Positions 17,121-26,242 of a stretch of 64,000 bases of DNA are shown here, one piece after another; positions within the stretch are counted from its first letter, which is position 1; every line of letters begins with the position of its first letter. The stretch lies in NCBI GenBank assembly GCA_007618135.1, contig PHFX01000007.1, forward strand, positions 36,135 through 100,134. Direction: 5' to 3'. The position numbers and the translations under genes are program-made. The stretch is from Candidatus Brocadia sp. WS118 (GTDB taxonomy: Bacteria; Planctomycetota; Brocadiia; Brocadiales; Brocadiaceae). The notes below the pieces were generated by a model, which saw nothing but the letters and a program-made list of their open reading frames with translations, did no database searches and was not told the DNA's origin.

Positions 17121-18371
17121 ATGGGATTTGTAAAAGGTCTGAAATGCCGGGAGTGTGGAACGCCATATCCAAAGGAGCCACTGCATGTCTGCAGCTTTTG
17201 TTTTGGCCCACTGGAAGTCGATTATGATTACGAGGGGATTAAGAAGGTTTTGACCAGAAAACTGATCGAATCCCGAGGCAAAACCATGTGGCGTTACCAG
17301 GAGTTGCTGCCGGTTGACGGCGAACCTACGGTGGGCGCACAGGTTGGTTTTACCCCGCTTGTCAAGGCAAACAACCTTGCCAGAGTCCTTGGAGTTAAGG
17401 AACTATACGTGAAGAATGATTCGGTAAATTATCCAACGTTTTCTTTTAAGGACCGGGTTGTCTCCACTGCCCTGACAAAGGCAAAGGAATTTGGGTATAA
17501 AACGGTTGGATGCGCCACAACAGGAAACCTGGGGAACGCGGTAGCCGCCCAGGCTGTGCAGGCATGCCTGGAAAGCTACATCATCATGCCAGCCGATCTT
17601 GAACAGGGCAAGATTGTTGGTACGTTGATCTACGGCACCAACGTAATTAAAATCCGGGGAAACTATGATAATGTAAACAAGCTGTGCTCAGAGATTGCGG
17701 ACAAATACGGATGGGCAATTGTAAATGTGAATCTGAGACCTTACTACGGAGAAGGCTCCAAGACCTATGGATATGAGATTCTGGAACAGTTGGGATGGAA
17801 GGCACCAAAGCATATTGTCGTTCCTATGGCTGGTGGTTCCTTGATTACGAAGATAGAAAAGGCCATTAAAGAATTCGTAAAACTGGGGCTTATTGATCGT
17901 GCGGACACCAAACTCCACGGCGCCCAGGCAAGCGGCAGTGCGCCAATAACTACGGCTGTCAAGCAGGAAACCGACGTGATAAAACCCGTGAAACCCAAGA
18001 CTATCGCCCAGTCAATCGCCATCGGCAATCCGGCTGACGGGTATTATTCCGTGAAGTCTATTAACGTATCCGGTGGATGGGCGGAGGATGTAACTGATGA
18101 TGAACTTGTGGAGGGCATTAAATTGCTTGCCCGAACTGAGGGTATCTTTACAGAAACTGCAGGCGGTGTGACGGTTGCGGTTACAAAAAAACTCATTGAA
18201 CAGGGCAAAATCCCTCGTGACGAATCCATTGTCATCAGTGTAACAGGGAATGGACTAAAGACCCAGGAGGCAGTTCTGGACAAATTGGAAGTTCCGAGGA
18301 TTATTAACCCTTCCCTCTCTGAATTTGACGCCATTATGGATGAAAAGATGGCTGTGGCACAGAAAAGGTAA
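17121..18371 (+). CDS. thrC: Threonine synthase-like PLP enzyme under SAM-riboswitch control
   Basis: 416 residues. An N-terminal zinc ribbon (CRECG ... CSFCFG) precedes the fold-type II PLP domain, with the PLP-lysine segment PTFSFKDRV, ATTGNLGNAVAAQA and the phosphate-binding GGSLITK. By family this is a threonine synthase (O-phosphohomoserine to threonine). The start has GGAGG 7 bases upstream. Its regulation by an S-box, which normally controls methionine and SAM genes, and its partner gene for a MoaD-like sulfur carrier 70 bases downstream are unusual. O-phosphohomoserine is also a methionine precursor in plants, so the enzyme could make homocysteine with protein-bound sulfur; this is inference by analogy with CysM-CysO of mycobacteria. 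Threonine synthase proper remains the default. Confidence 0.9.
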   Translation: MGFVKGLKCRECGTPYPKEPLHVCSFCFGPLEVDYDYEGIKKVLTRKLIESRGKTMWRYQELLPVDGEPTVGAQVGFTPLVKANNLARVLGVKELYVKNDSVNYPTFSFKDRVVSTALTKAKEFGYKTVGCATTGNLGNAVAAQAVQACLESYIIMPADLEQGKIVGTLIYGTNVIKIRGNYDNVNKLCSEIADKYGWAIVNVNLRPYYGEGSKTYGYEILEQLGWKAPKHIVVPMAGGSLITKIEKAIKEFVKLGLIDRADTKLHGAQASGSAPITTAVKQETDVIKPVKPKTIAQSIAIGNPADGYYSVKSINVSGGWAEDVTDDELVEGIKLLARTEGIFTETAGGVTVAVTKKLIEQGKIPRDESIVISVTGNGLKTQEAVLDKLEVPRIINPSLSEFDAIMDEKMAVAQKR

Positions 18372-18441
18372 TGAATTTCTTGGCGAGGCAATGCCTTAGA
18401 CCGGTAAAAAATCAACCTAAACATTATAAAGGAGTATGAAC

Positions 18442-18723
18442 ATGGCAGTAACGGTACGCATTCCAACCCCACTGAGAAGCCTTACCAAAGGCGCCGATGA
18501 GGTAAAGGTGGAAGGAAAGAATATTAAGGATATTGTCGAAAGTCTTGAAGCAAATTATAAAGGAATTAAAGAGAGGATTTGTGACAACGACGGACAGATT
18601 AGAAGGTTTATTAATTTTTACCTGAATGATGAAGATATAAGGTTTATGGGTAACCTCAATACTCCGGTCAAAGACGGCGATCATATCTCTATCGTGCCTG
18701 CCATTGCCGGCGGGCACTCGTAG
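18442..18723 (+). CDS. MoaD/ThiS-family sulfur carrier protein with C-terminal GGHS
   Basis: 93 residues from the ATG at 18442, which has AAAGGAG 7 bases upstream (a nearer ATG at 18436 is too close). The ubiquitin-like fold is clear: VTVRIPTPLRSLT, a helix, and the ending DHISIVPAIAGG-HS. Sulfur carriers need a free C-terminal GG that is adenylated and thiolated. Here two residues follow GG, as in carriers that must first be trimmed by a JAMM/Mec+-type protease (for example HcyS in Wolinella, which feeds homocysteine synthesis). It shares the SAM riboswitch with the threonine-synthase-like gene. A role in methionine sulfur supply is therefore likely but unproven; no activating E1 or protease gene lies in the window. 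Confidence 0.88.
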   Translation: MAVTVRIPTPLRSLTKGADEVKVEGKNIKDIVESLEANYKGIKERICDNDGQIRRFINFYLNDEDIRFMGNLNTPVKDGDHISIVPAIAGGHS

Positions 18724-18760
18724 TGCAACGAGATTTGGTACGGTTTTTCCTAACCCGCGA

Positions 18761-18817
18761 GGTGGGTCAACCGTCCCGGTTGACATCATAATGACAAGCG
18801 GGGACGCTTGTCCTACC
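18761..18817 (-). repeat. Repeat family 1, copy b (inverted)
   Basis: Reverse-complement copy with GTCAACC/GGTTGAC first and ACAAGCG/CGCTTGT second, and GGTGGG/CCTACC ends. With copy c it brackets the antiporter gene as an inverted pair. Confidence 0.9.
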
Positions 18818-18862
18818 GATAAGGGGGGAATGTGGTTGTGGCACCGGGCGTACAGGTGTGGT

Positions 18863-19921
18863 TTATAAAAAATAAGCGGTAATGGCAATGATGAGATAAA
18901 AGGACAGCAGTGAAAATCCCTCCCACCAGTTACTCTTGTTGTCGTGGACAACGAGCCAGGTGCCGCCGATAGACATGGCAAGGGTAATCAACTCGATCTT
19001 GTTAAAAATCAGGTTGAAATTTTGTCCAAAAAGGCCGGCAATAAGGACACAAATGGGTGAAACGAAGAGGGCAATCTGTACGCTGCTTTCTGAGGCAATG
19101 GCCAGGCTCAGATTGATCTTGTTTTTCATGGCAGAACCAATGGCAACAGAATGTTCGGCTACGTTACCGACCAGCGGCAGGATGATCAAACCAACAAACG
19201 ACGGTGGAATATGGGTGGATTCCACCAGGGGCTCTATCTGGTGCACTAATATCTCCGACATATAGACGAGTCCGCCCGTTGCAGATATCAGGACTACCAG
19301 ACTTTTAGCCAAACTCCACTTGGGCGCCGTGGCTTCGATATCCTCGTGAATAACCTGAGATACCTCTTTGTTTTCACGGTTTACCATGCTATAAAAGACC
19401 CCAACAAAGTAGACCATGAGTAAGACTACGGCAATACCGATACTATACTTGTTGAGAGCCAATACCGAGTCCTCTTTTGCAAAGATAGAAGGCACGACAA
19501 AACACATGGCAGCCATCGAGAGATGGATGGTTGTCGTCCCGGTAATAATAGGGCTCAGCTTCAAATTACCAAATTTTATGCCGCCGCAAAAAAGACTTAA
19601 CCCCAGGATGAGAAGGATATTCCCAATAATTGAGCCTATCAGGGAATATTTTACAATATCGATTAGGCCGCTTTTAATGGCCAGGATTGCAATCACCAGT
19701 TCTGCAGCATTGCCAAAAGTGGCATTGATAATGCCGGAAAGGTGTTCGCCGGTCTTATCGGAAAGTACCTCAGTCGCCTCACCCAGGAAGTGAGCCAGCG
19801 GAATCAGAGCGACTCCGGCTAAAATGAAGGTAATAACCACCGGGAAGTGACACCAATAAGCAATGATGGTGACCGGTATCAGCAGCAAGAGATAATGCCA
19901 AAAGCCAGGTTTCGGGAACAA
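18863..19921 (-). CDS. Calcium/proton antiporter, CaCA/CAX family
   Basis: 352 residues with about 11 membrane segments. The two alpha-repeat signatures of the family are present: GINATFGNAAELVIAI-type (NATFGNAAELV) in the first half and LVGNVAEHSVAI in the second, each with the ion-binding Glu; GEATEVLSDKTGEHL precedes the first. It exports Ca2+ in exchange for protons across the inner membrane. The frame is open to 19993 but contains no ATG there; I choose the TTG at 19921 because AGGAT lies 8 bases upstream and the family length fits. It stands alone between inverted repeats. Confidence 0.88.
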   Translation of the reverse strand: MFPKPGFWHYLLLLIPVTIIAYWCHFPVVITFILAGVALIPLAHFLGEATEVLSDKTGEHLSGIINATFGNAAELVIAILAIKSGLIDIVKYSLIGSIIGNILLILGLSLFCGGIKFGNLKLSPIITGTTTIHLSMAAMCFVVPSIFAKEDSVLALNKYSIGIAVVLLMVYFVGVFYSMVNRENKEVSQVIHEDIEATAPKWSLAKSLVVLISATGGLVYMSEILVHQIEPLVESTHIPPSFVGLIILPLVGNVAEHSVAIGSAMKNKINLSLAIASESSVQIALFVSPICVLIAGLFGQNFNLIFNKIELITLAMSIGGTWLVVHDNKSNWWEGFSLLSFYLIIAITAYFL

Positions 19922-20009
19922 TGGTAATATCCTTTCGGAAAGACGATACCGGAAGCCAATTGCAATGAATTGCGTAACGCTGCTATGCCGCAACCAAATC
20001 CCCCCTATC

Positions 20010-20067
20010 GGTAGGACAAGCGTCCCCGCTTGTCATTATGATGTCAACCGGGGACGGTTGACCTACC
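20010..20067 (+). repeat. Repeat family 1, copy c
   Basis: 58 bases with GGTAGG/CCTACC ends and the two internal hairpins; spacer ATTATGATG. Lies just upstream of the antiporter gene. Confidence 0.9.
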
Positions 20068-20232
20068 TCAGGGATTAAGGGATGTGCCAAAAAGCCTACG
20101 AAGTTTTTAACCGAAATGGGTATTTTAATTTTTTAATTTCTATAACCCCCACAACCCTTATGCCATCAGTCGTCTCACTCTCCGAGATTACACCACCTTC
20201 ATGATAAAGAATCAGATTCTCTCTCAGTAAAG

Positions 20233-20310
<78 letters not shown>

Positions 20311-20389
20311 GCATTTCTTAGCATTTCCCAATACTTTACCACAAAGACAAAAAGGACACAAAGAAAAACCTGAAGTGATAAAAAATTCC

Positions 20390-20539
20390 GTAACAATTTA
20401 GTTTTTTGAAAAATTCCAACAATGGCGATGTCTGCCTCGCAGTGTAGGGGCGAAGCATTTGCCCGTTTGAGTATGAATGCATGTATGCCAATTACCGCAA
20501 ATGCTTCGCCCCTACTTTTTCAAAAAACTAAATTGTTAC
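20390..20539. mobile_element. Repeat family 2, copy a: MITE-like element of 150 bases
   Basis: Terminal inverted repeats GTAACAATTTAGTTTTTTGA and its complement enclose a second inverted repeat, TGTAGGGGCGAAGCATTTGC with GCAAATGCTTCGCCCCTAC. No coding capacity. Other copies: 40613-40761 and 52730-52858 (right end worn), and a left end only at 25490-25510. The size, long terminal inverted repeats and copy number suggest a MITE moved by a transposase elsewhere. Confidence 0.85.
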
Positions 20540-20584
20540 AAAATTCCTTTCCGGAAAATACCTGTGGAAAACCGGTATCTCTAT

Positions 20585-22813
20585 TCATTGCACCTCAAAC
20601 AGCACCTTCTCAATCCCAATATTTCCTTCACTATCAAATGCATTGACGATCAGGGTATAACTACCTGATAAAAGGGATTTGGTGGTGATTTGAAATGATT
20701 CCTCAAGGCTATCGAAGACTCCATCCACAGGATACGCCGAGACCCATTCCTGTCCATCAATAGTGTATTGTACCTTTCCAATTTTACTGTAATCGTCCTT
20801 CGCAGTGCCTGAAATGACATACCTCCCTCCCGTTCCAGCCACCGCATTCAACGACGTAATGCCTGGCCTTGTGTTATCAATTACTACCGGTTCAATCGTT
20901 TTCTCTGCGCTGAACGCAGTCTCAGGCGGGTTATCAGGATCATCGCTTACGATCAGCCTTACCTGGTATTCACCATCAGGCAGGCGCAAGGTATCCCATG
21001 TAAACGCCCCCTTTTTTTGTGTATCCTTATCGATAACCTTCCACATCTTTTCCTCAACGCCCCGGTAATACAGGGTCAATTGCAGCGTATCGTTGTTTGG
21101 GTCTTCCGCCTCCCATTGGATACTTTTTTGGGCAATCTGATGATGAGGCTTTTGGCCAGCGGTTCCCTGGGGCCTCGATTCTACCTTGCCATCAGTTTTT
21201 GTCTCAGGCGGCTTTTGTGATACCGGTGAAAGCTCCTTTTCCACCACAAAACTGATGATCCTTGGCGGCTGGTTTTTGGGAAGATACGAAAGTGATACCT
21301 CGTTTAAAACAGGGGTTGAATTGCCGTTCTTTGTCTGGAGAATGGCTTTGTACTGAATAAACCGTGCAGGGGGGCTTGTGATTCTTTCCCCCGTTATCGT
21401 ATAGGGTGCAGACCACCCGCTCCAGGCAGCATCGGGTTTTTCGCCGTTTCCTGAACGGGTGGACAGAGTAAGCTCTGTGTCTTCCGGCTGTATGCTTGTC
21501 CAATAAATACAGCCCCAATTCGATGGCGCAGTGGTATCAAGCACATTCGATATAAAACTTCCCTCTTTCATAAACGACGGTGATATCTTATAAACTTTCC
21601 CCATATTGCCCGTGCCGAAATAGAGTTCATTATTGCCGGTATTGAGACAGCATAACGCCTGCACCTCCTCTACGCGTGCCAGACTGCTTGTGCTTTCATC
21701 GCCGGAAATTTTATACACCCCGGAGGTATTCCCTGTAACCACATACAGATTTTCCTGCGCGTCAAGGGACATGCCAAGGATAAAAGCCTGACTGGTTTCC
21801 AGTTTTTTTTGGGCAAGCCCTTCCTGGCTGATTTTATAAACGTAGTTTGGTGCGGTTGGAAGACCTGTGGTCTTCGTAGGCGCTTCTATACCCTTCGATA
21901 CCGGTTTTTGCTTTTGCGGGGGTGCCGGTTGTGCCATAGGATATTCTTCCGGGAGGTTTAAATCCCATGATTTTTCTTCCTTAAAAAGAGAGGTAATAGC
22001 TCCGGCTTGTACGGGCGGCTGGGATGGCTGAGCCACAGGCACTTGTGCCTGAGCGCCTGATGCCGTTCCGGCGTAAATATTACCGGCAGAATCTATCGAA
22101 AGACAATGGATTTCTCCTTCACTTGCATCATAGAGCACCTGCGGCTGTCCTGACGGTGTTATTTTATATACCAAGCCATTCGGTTCCGTGCCAACATATA
22201 CATTATCATATCGGTCGTGGAGTACATCCAGGAGATTGGTCTCCGGCGAGTCAAAAAAAACGGCCGGTATGCCATCCGGAGATATTTTGAACAGCATGCC
22301 ATCATTCCCGGTAGCGGCAAAGAGATTGGAATTGCTGTCCACGGACATATCCCATATATAGGGCGCCGGCAGGCTGCAAAACACGGTAGCCTCGCCGTGA
22401 TTATTTATTTTATAAATGACACCCCTGGGCGCAGTCCCTGCATAGAGATTGCCGGATTTATCGGCAGCAAGACTCTGGATATATAATTCCGGAGATTTGA
22501 AGAGTTCCACAGCCTCAGACCCATCCTTTATCAGATAAACCGCTCCGGGGTCACCCGTACCAGCGAACACCCGGTTTTGTAAATCTGCGGTTATTGACCA
22601 GACAAAGGCGCCTTTGATGCCCGCGACAGCCTCTATGATGGGAGAAAGCCGTATTTCCCCTTTATTATTGATAGAGACATCCTGAACCCTGCCTTTGCTG
22701 AAATCAGATTCTGCCGATTGTGTCCACGTGTTCGTTGTGGTACCAAAGGCAAAAGAAGTGAAGAGCATAAGGAAAAATACCGTGCAGATGTATCGTAATG
22801 CAAGACCTTTCAT
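20585..22813 (-). CDS. Secreted beta-propeller (NHL/SMP-30-like) protein with Ig-like C-terminus
   Basis: 742 residues with a signal peptide (about 1-24). Residues about 60-420 hold repeated blade motifs of about 40 residues, for example GNLYAGTAPRGVIYKI, NLFAATGNDGMLFKI, NVYVGTEPNGLVYKI, NIYAGTASG and ENLYVVTGNTSGVYKI, as in NHL/SMP-30 propellers. A low-complexity Pro/Gln-rich stretch (about 260-310) interrupts the propeller. The C-terminal third is made of beta-sandwich-like segments (DGEYQVRLIVSDD and SGSYTLIVNAFD). It begins 11 bases after the S55-family gene, so both are likely one operon. Probably a periplasmic or surface protein that binds a ligand or partner; enzyme activity cannot be shown. 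Confidence 0.8.
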   Translation of the reverse strand: MKGLALRYICTVFFLMLFTSFAFGTTTNTWTQSAESDFSKGRVQDVSINNKGEIRLSPIIEAVAGIKGAFVWSITADLQNRVFAGTGDPGAVYLIKDGSEAVELFKSPELYIQSLAADKSGNLYAGTAPRGVIYKINNHGEATVFCSLPAPYIWDMSVDSNSNLFAATGNDGMLFKISPDGIPAVFFDSPETNLLDVLHDRYDNVYVGTEPNGLVYKITPSGQPQVLYDASEGEIHCLSIDSAGNIYAGTASGAQAQVPVAQPSQPPVQAGAITSLFKEEKSWDLNLPEEYPMAQPAPPQKQKPVSKGIEAPTKTTGLPTAPNYVYKISQEGLAQKKLETSQAFILGMSLDAQENLYVVTGNTSGVYKISGDESTSSLARVEEVQALCCLNTGNNELYFGTGNMGKVYKISPSFMKEGSFISNVLDTTAPSNWGCIYWTSIQPEDTELTLSTRSGNGEKPDAAWSGWSAPYTITGERITSPPARFIQYKAILQTKNGNSTPVLNEVSLSYLPKNQPPRIISFVVEKELSPVSQKPPETKTDGKVESRPQGTAGQKPHHQIAQKSIQWEAEDPNNDTLQLTLYYRGVEEKMWKVIDKDTQKKGAFTWDTLRLPDGEYQVRLIVSDDPDNPPETAFSAEKTIEPVVIDNTRPGITSLNAVAGTGGRYVISGTAKDDYSKIGKVQYTIDGQEWVSAYPVDGVFDSLEESFQITTKSLLSGSYTLIVNAFDSEGNIGIEKVLFEVQ

Positions 22814-22824
22814 AATGGTTCCTT

Positions 22825-24642
22825 TTACTTAACTGATATGGGGATCGTTTGATTTCCGTTGAGCACGTATTCCATCGGAACCCGGCATACCACTTCGTCA
22901 AAAAGAGGACCGACTCCGCTGTAATTGGAAAAACTCATGATGGAAAGCATGGATGCCGGAAGCGACGGAAACCCCTCTCCTTTATACGTAATTCCCTTCT
23001 TTGCCAGCAGGATACGCACCAGGAGATTGTTATTCCGTTCCATGTTTTCGACATATCGTATGAGTTGTTCAAAATTCGTGGGAAAGTACTTCCCTGCAGA
23101 CCGCCCCAGATTCAATGCCTGGCCATAGGTAGCGTCACAGGCGGTAAGGTTTAACATGCTTCCGGGAAGGGTGTCTTCAGGTATGTGCATGAGTACAGTT
23201 TGATAAAAATTTTCGCCGGTAAAAGGTTTCAGACACACGTCGACCTGAAGCGTGTCCCCCGGTTTTACCTGTTTTTTATCCACCCTGATCGATTCAATGT
23301 AGGCTGTCTTCCGGGTATCCAATACCGTAATTTTCAGGTCGATCCTGGTTGGATGCGCCTGACGAAACTGATTGTTAATGATCATCGTAAAAGGCTGAAC
23401 GATATGGTTCAGAGAAAACCACGACTGGTCAAGTTCATAAAAAACGTTTTCGATGACGACAGGGTTTTCATACCCTTCGATGTGAGCTGATAATTTTATA
23501 TGCACCGATTTTTCCCCTACCTTGCGCTCGGTGGATAACACCGCGCTTTGGGCAGCCATTAAGATAAGACTGGGTGTTAAAAGTTTATTATCCACGATCT
23601 CAAAATCGTATTTGAGTTTTTGTGAACCTTCCACTTCGATATGGCAAGGTATCATCCGTGATGATTCTCCAAGAATACCGGCAATTCCCGACCTCCTGTC
23701 CTGACGTATTCTGCCAACGATTTCTCCCGGGGATGCCATTTTCACAGAATTCGATTGACTGCTGAGTACCGTATAAACATAGGCTGAAGCCATGGGAAGG
23801 TCTGCATTTCCCGTTTGGAGAAAAGGATGTCCAAAGGCAAGGACGTTATCTCCATCCACGTAAGTTACCGTTCCAACGATGGCTGCACTCAGGTCACCCC
23901 TGATCAGAATGGCTGCCACTGACGCCCCCGGAACAAGCCTGCTCTTTTCCGGAGGATCTGCAGGAAGGGCATAACTCCCTCCCTGGACGGGATACCACCC
24001 ATACGAATGAAAAAGAGGTTGCATGTTTTTCAACACATCGCTTTCAACCCCTGACACCACTAAGGGAGAGAGAATCGGTGTAAGGGTTATTTTCCCGGCA
24101 TCATGGTACGTTGATTCCTGCGGTATCGAAGAAGTCGCCGTCGGTTTTGCAAGTAGTCCCTCCTGAGAAAAGGATGGGATGTCCCAGTCTGCTGAGGCCG
24201 GCAAAATGCCTTTTTCCTGTGGCGGTATATTGAGGAGGGTGCTTTTCATTTCTTCAATCGGGGTGATTCCTGCAATCGGTTCTTTTGCAAAGCTCCATCC
24301 GTAGGCTACGGCACCTATAAGACGGTTACTGATATAAACGGGACTGCCGCTCATACCGGCGATAATACCCGATTTTTCCAGAGGACCACCCGACATCCTG
24401 ACCAAAATCATATTGCTCTTCGCTTCCCAGTTTCGTAAAATACCTAATACTTCGACATTAAATATTTCTATCCGGTCGCCGGTGAAAACGGTCTTGCCGT
24501 AACCCTTCATACCCGGCATAATTTCGTCGACGTTCATGACATTTTCTGCGGAAAAGAGTGAAGGTTTTCCTTGGGAAACGAATACAGAGAAGACGCTGAA
24601 AATCACGAAAAGATAGGTTGTTTTGCGAGTCTTTTGTTCCAT
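22825..24642 (-). CDS. Exported SpoIVB-type (peptidase family S55) protein
   Basis: 605 residues with an N-terminal signal segment (about 12-28). Residues about 35-140 match the SpoIVB S55 region: MPGMKGYGKTVFTG, NMILVRMSGGPLEKSGIIAGMSGSPVYI with the catalytic Ser in GMSGSP, and GAVAYGWSFAKEP. The catalytic His is less clear by eye. The rest is beta-rich, including a GHPFLQTGN segment of the kind seen in S55 proteins. In Bacillus SpoIVB is a signalling protease of the forespore, but large S55 proteins occur in many Gram-negative bacteria that do not sporulate, with unknown targets. The downstream propeller gene is probably its partner. Confidence 0.85.
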   Translation of the reverse strand: MEQKTRKTTYLFVIFSVFSVFVSQGKPSLFSAENVMNVDEIMPGMKGYGKTVFTGDRIEIFNVEVLGILRNWEAKSNMILVRMSGGPLEKSGIIAGMSGSPVYISNRLIGAVAYGWSFAKEPIAGITPIEEMKSTLLNIPPQEKGILPASADWDIPSFSQEGLLAKPTATSSIPQESTYHDAGKITLTPILSPLVVSGVESDVLKNMQPLFHSYGWYPVQGGSYALPADPPEKSRLVPGASVAAILIRGDLSAAIVGTVTYVDGDNVLAFGHPFLQTGNADLPMASAYVYTVLSSQSNSVKMASPGEIVGRIRQDRRSGIAGILGESSRMIPCHIEVEGSQKLKYDFEIVDNKLLTPSLILMAAQSAVLSTERKVGEKSVHIKLSAHIEGYENPVVIENVFYELDQSWFSLNHIVQPFTMIINNQFRQAHPTRIDLKITVLDTRKTAYIESIRVDKKQVKPGDTLQVDVCLKPFTGENFYQTVLMHIPEDTLPGSMLNLTACDATYGQALNLGRSAGKYFPTNFEQLIRYVENMERNNNLLVRILLAKKGITYKGEGFPSLPASMLSIMSFSNYSGVGPLFDEVVCRVPMEYVLNGNQTIPISVK

Positions 24643-24852
24643 GCAGAAAACTCTACCAAATTTCGCGATTTATTGTCAAGGCATAAAAGAAGTTGAAATA
24701 TGGACGCGAAGCATTTACACTATTTAAAGATGACCAAATGCATGTGCAATCCAATGGCGACCGATGATTCGACGATAATTCTATTTTGTGCCTTTGGTGT
24801 GACGAAGGTCACTACGGCACTTTCCGTAAATATGCTGTTTTAGACTGTCGTG

Positions 24853-25479
24853 ATGGTAACAAGAGTCCTGAATCTAAAAGATCAAAATCTGTATTCAGAT
24901 CACATAGCAAAGGCTGCTTATGCATTACGGGAGGGAGAACTGGTTGTATTCCCTACAGAAACGGTATATGGTCTGGGAGCGAACGGAGATAATGCGAAAG
25001 CCATCGAACGTATCTATAAACTAAAGAAAAGAGATAAAGAGAAGAGGCTTACCCTGATGATTGCTGACGCTGATGATGTGAAAAAACATGTCGACCATTT
25101 CTCCGGCACGGCAGAGAAATTGATGAAATTTTTTTGGCCCGGGGCATTGGCGATTGTTTTCCCTTTAAAGGATGGGTCGGATATCAGCATACGATTTCCC
25201 GATGATACCGCAGCAAGGGATTTGATCCGCACGGCAGAAGTGCCTATTGTTACCACGAGCGCAAATATTTCCGGATATCCTCCGTCCACAGATGCACAGC
25301 AGGTGTTAATGGATTTTAAGGGAAAGATCAATATAATCCTCGACGGCGGTTCGACACGCTTTCGTTCCCCTTCAACGGTACTGAAGTTGAAGGATGAGGG
25401 CTTTGAGATCATTCGCCACGGTATCATTTCAGAGTCTATGATACGAAGTTGTCTTGAAAATACCCTGGTAAAAGTTTAA
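24853..25479 (+). CDS. tsaC: L-threonylcarbamoyladenylate synthase, TsaC/YrdC family
   Basis: 208 residues. YrdC-domain motifs are plain: VVFPTETVYGLGANG, KKRDKEKRLTLMI (the KRP/KxR nucleotide site region), FWPGALAIVF, IRFPD and the TSANISGYPPS end motif. It forms threonylcarbamoyl-AMP from threonine, bicarbonate and ATP for t6A modification of tRNAs that read ANN codons. Its length is that of the short form without the Sua5 C-terminal domain. GTG at 24850 immediately precedes the ATG; neither has a clear ribosome site. It is followed by repeat sequence and rpiB. Confidence 0.93.
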   Translation: MVTRVLNLKDQNLYSDHIAKAAYALREGELVVFPTETVYGLGANGDNAKAIERIYKLKKRDKEKRLTLMIADADDVKKHVDHFSGTAEKLMKFFWPGALAIVFPLKDGSDISIRFPDDTAARDLIRTAEVPIVTTSANISGYPPSTDAQQVLMDFKGKINIILDGGSTRFRSPSTVLKLKDEGFEIIRHGIISESMIRSCLENTLVKV

Positions 25480-25489
25480 TATTTGGTAT

Positions 25490-25564
25490 CAATTTAGTTT
25501 TTTGAAAAATGTAGCGCCGATCCCTTGTGGTCGGCATTGGGCGGGGGATAAACCACCCGCGCTA
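25490..25564 (+). repeat. Composite of repeat family 2 left end and short family 3 copy
   Basis: CAATTTAGTTTTTTGAAAAAT (25490-25510) is the left terminus of family 2, but instead of the family 2 body it runs directly into TAGCGCCGATCCCTTGTGGTCGGCAT and ACCACCCGCGCTA (25512-25564) of family 3. One element probably inserted into, or replaced, the other. Confidence 0.8.
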
Positions 25565-25653
25565 CGTATTCCGTTTTGTATTGATTACACATAAAGGTAC
25601 GGTTTTTTCTTATTTTTAAACTCACAGGAATTATTTAAGAAGATACGATCAAA

Positions 25654-26106
25654 ATGAAGATCGCATTAGCGTCAGACCACAGAGGTTTTGATTTTAAAAA
25701 ACGTGTCGCAACTATGCTTGCCCAGGCGGGTCACACGGTGAAGGATTTTGGTACGGATAATAATAACAAATCGGTAGACTACCCTGACTACGGTTTACTG
25801 GCAGCCCGTGCCGTTGGATCGGGAGAATGCGAACGGGGAATCCTGATCTGTGGTACGGGAATTGGTATGTCTCTCATAGCGAATAAAGTAAGAGGTGTGC
25901 GGGCTGCATGCTGTCATAATCTTTATACCGTAGAGATGAGCCGGAGGCACAATGATTCGAATGTGCTGTGCATAGGCGCCGATGTTATCGATGAAGAGAT
26001 TCTGGAACAGAAGGTCAAGCTGTGGATGGAAACTCTCTTTGAGGGTGGAAGACATGCCCGCCGCGTGGAAAAGATCATGGAAGTCGAAAACGGCGAAGGG
26101 ATTTAG
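25654..26106 (+). CDS. rpiB: Ribose 5-phosphate isomerase B
   Basis: 150 residues, the usual RpiB length. The start MKIALASDHRGFDFKK, the DYPDYGLLAA segment and the active-site Cys in GILICGTGIGMSLIANK are diagnostic, with NHRRH-type region (MSRRHNDSNVL) following. It interconverts ribose 5-phosphate and ribulose 5-phosphate in the pentose phosphate pathway. No other pathway gene is next to it. Repeat sequence lies upstream, and 136 gene-free bases separate it from the convergent DUF1566 gene. Confidence 0.95.
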   Translation: MKIALASDHRGFDFKKRVATMLAQAGHTVKDFGTDNNNKSVDYPDYGLLAARAVGSGECERGILICGTGIGMSLIANKVRGVRAACCHNLYTVEMSRRHNDSNVLCIGADVIDEEILEQKVKLWMETLFEGGRHARRVEKIMEVENGEGI

Positions 26107-26242
26107 CGTTTATTTGTTAAGCGCCCCACCGTTCGAAATAACGAGTCGCATTTTCATGGAAATCCGGATATGTTGAAAAATAAAAATTTCAAAAAGGCAA
26201 ATAATCAAATGATTTAAATCATCAAATAATCGATGATTGTCC

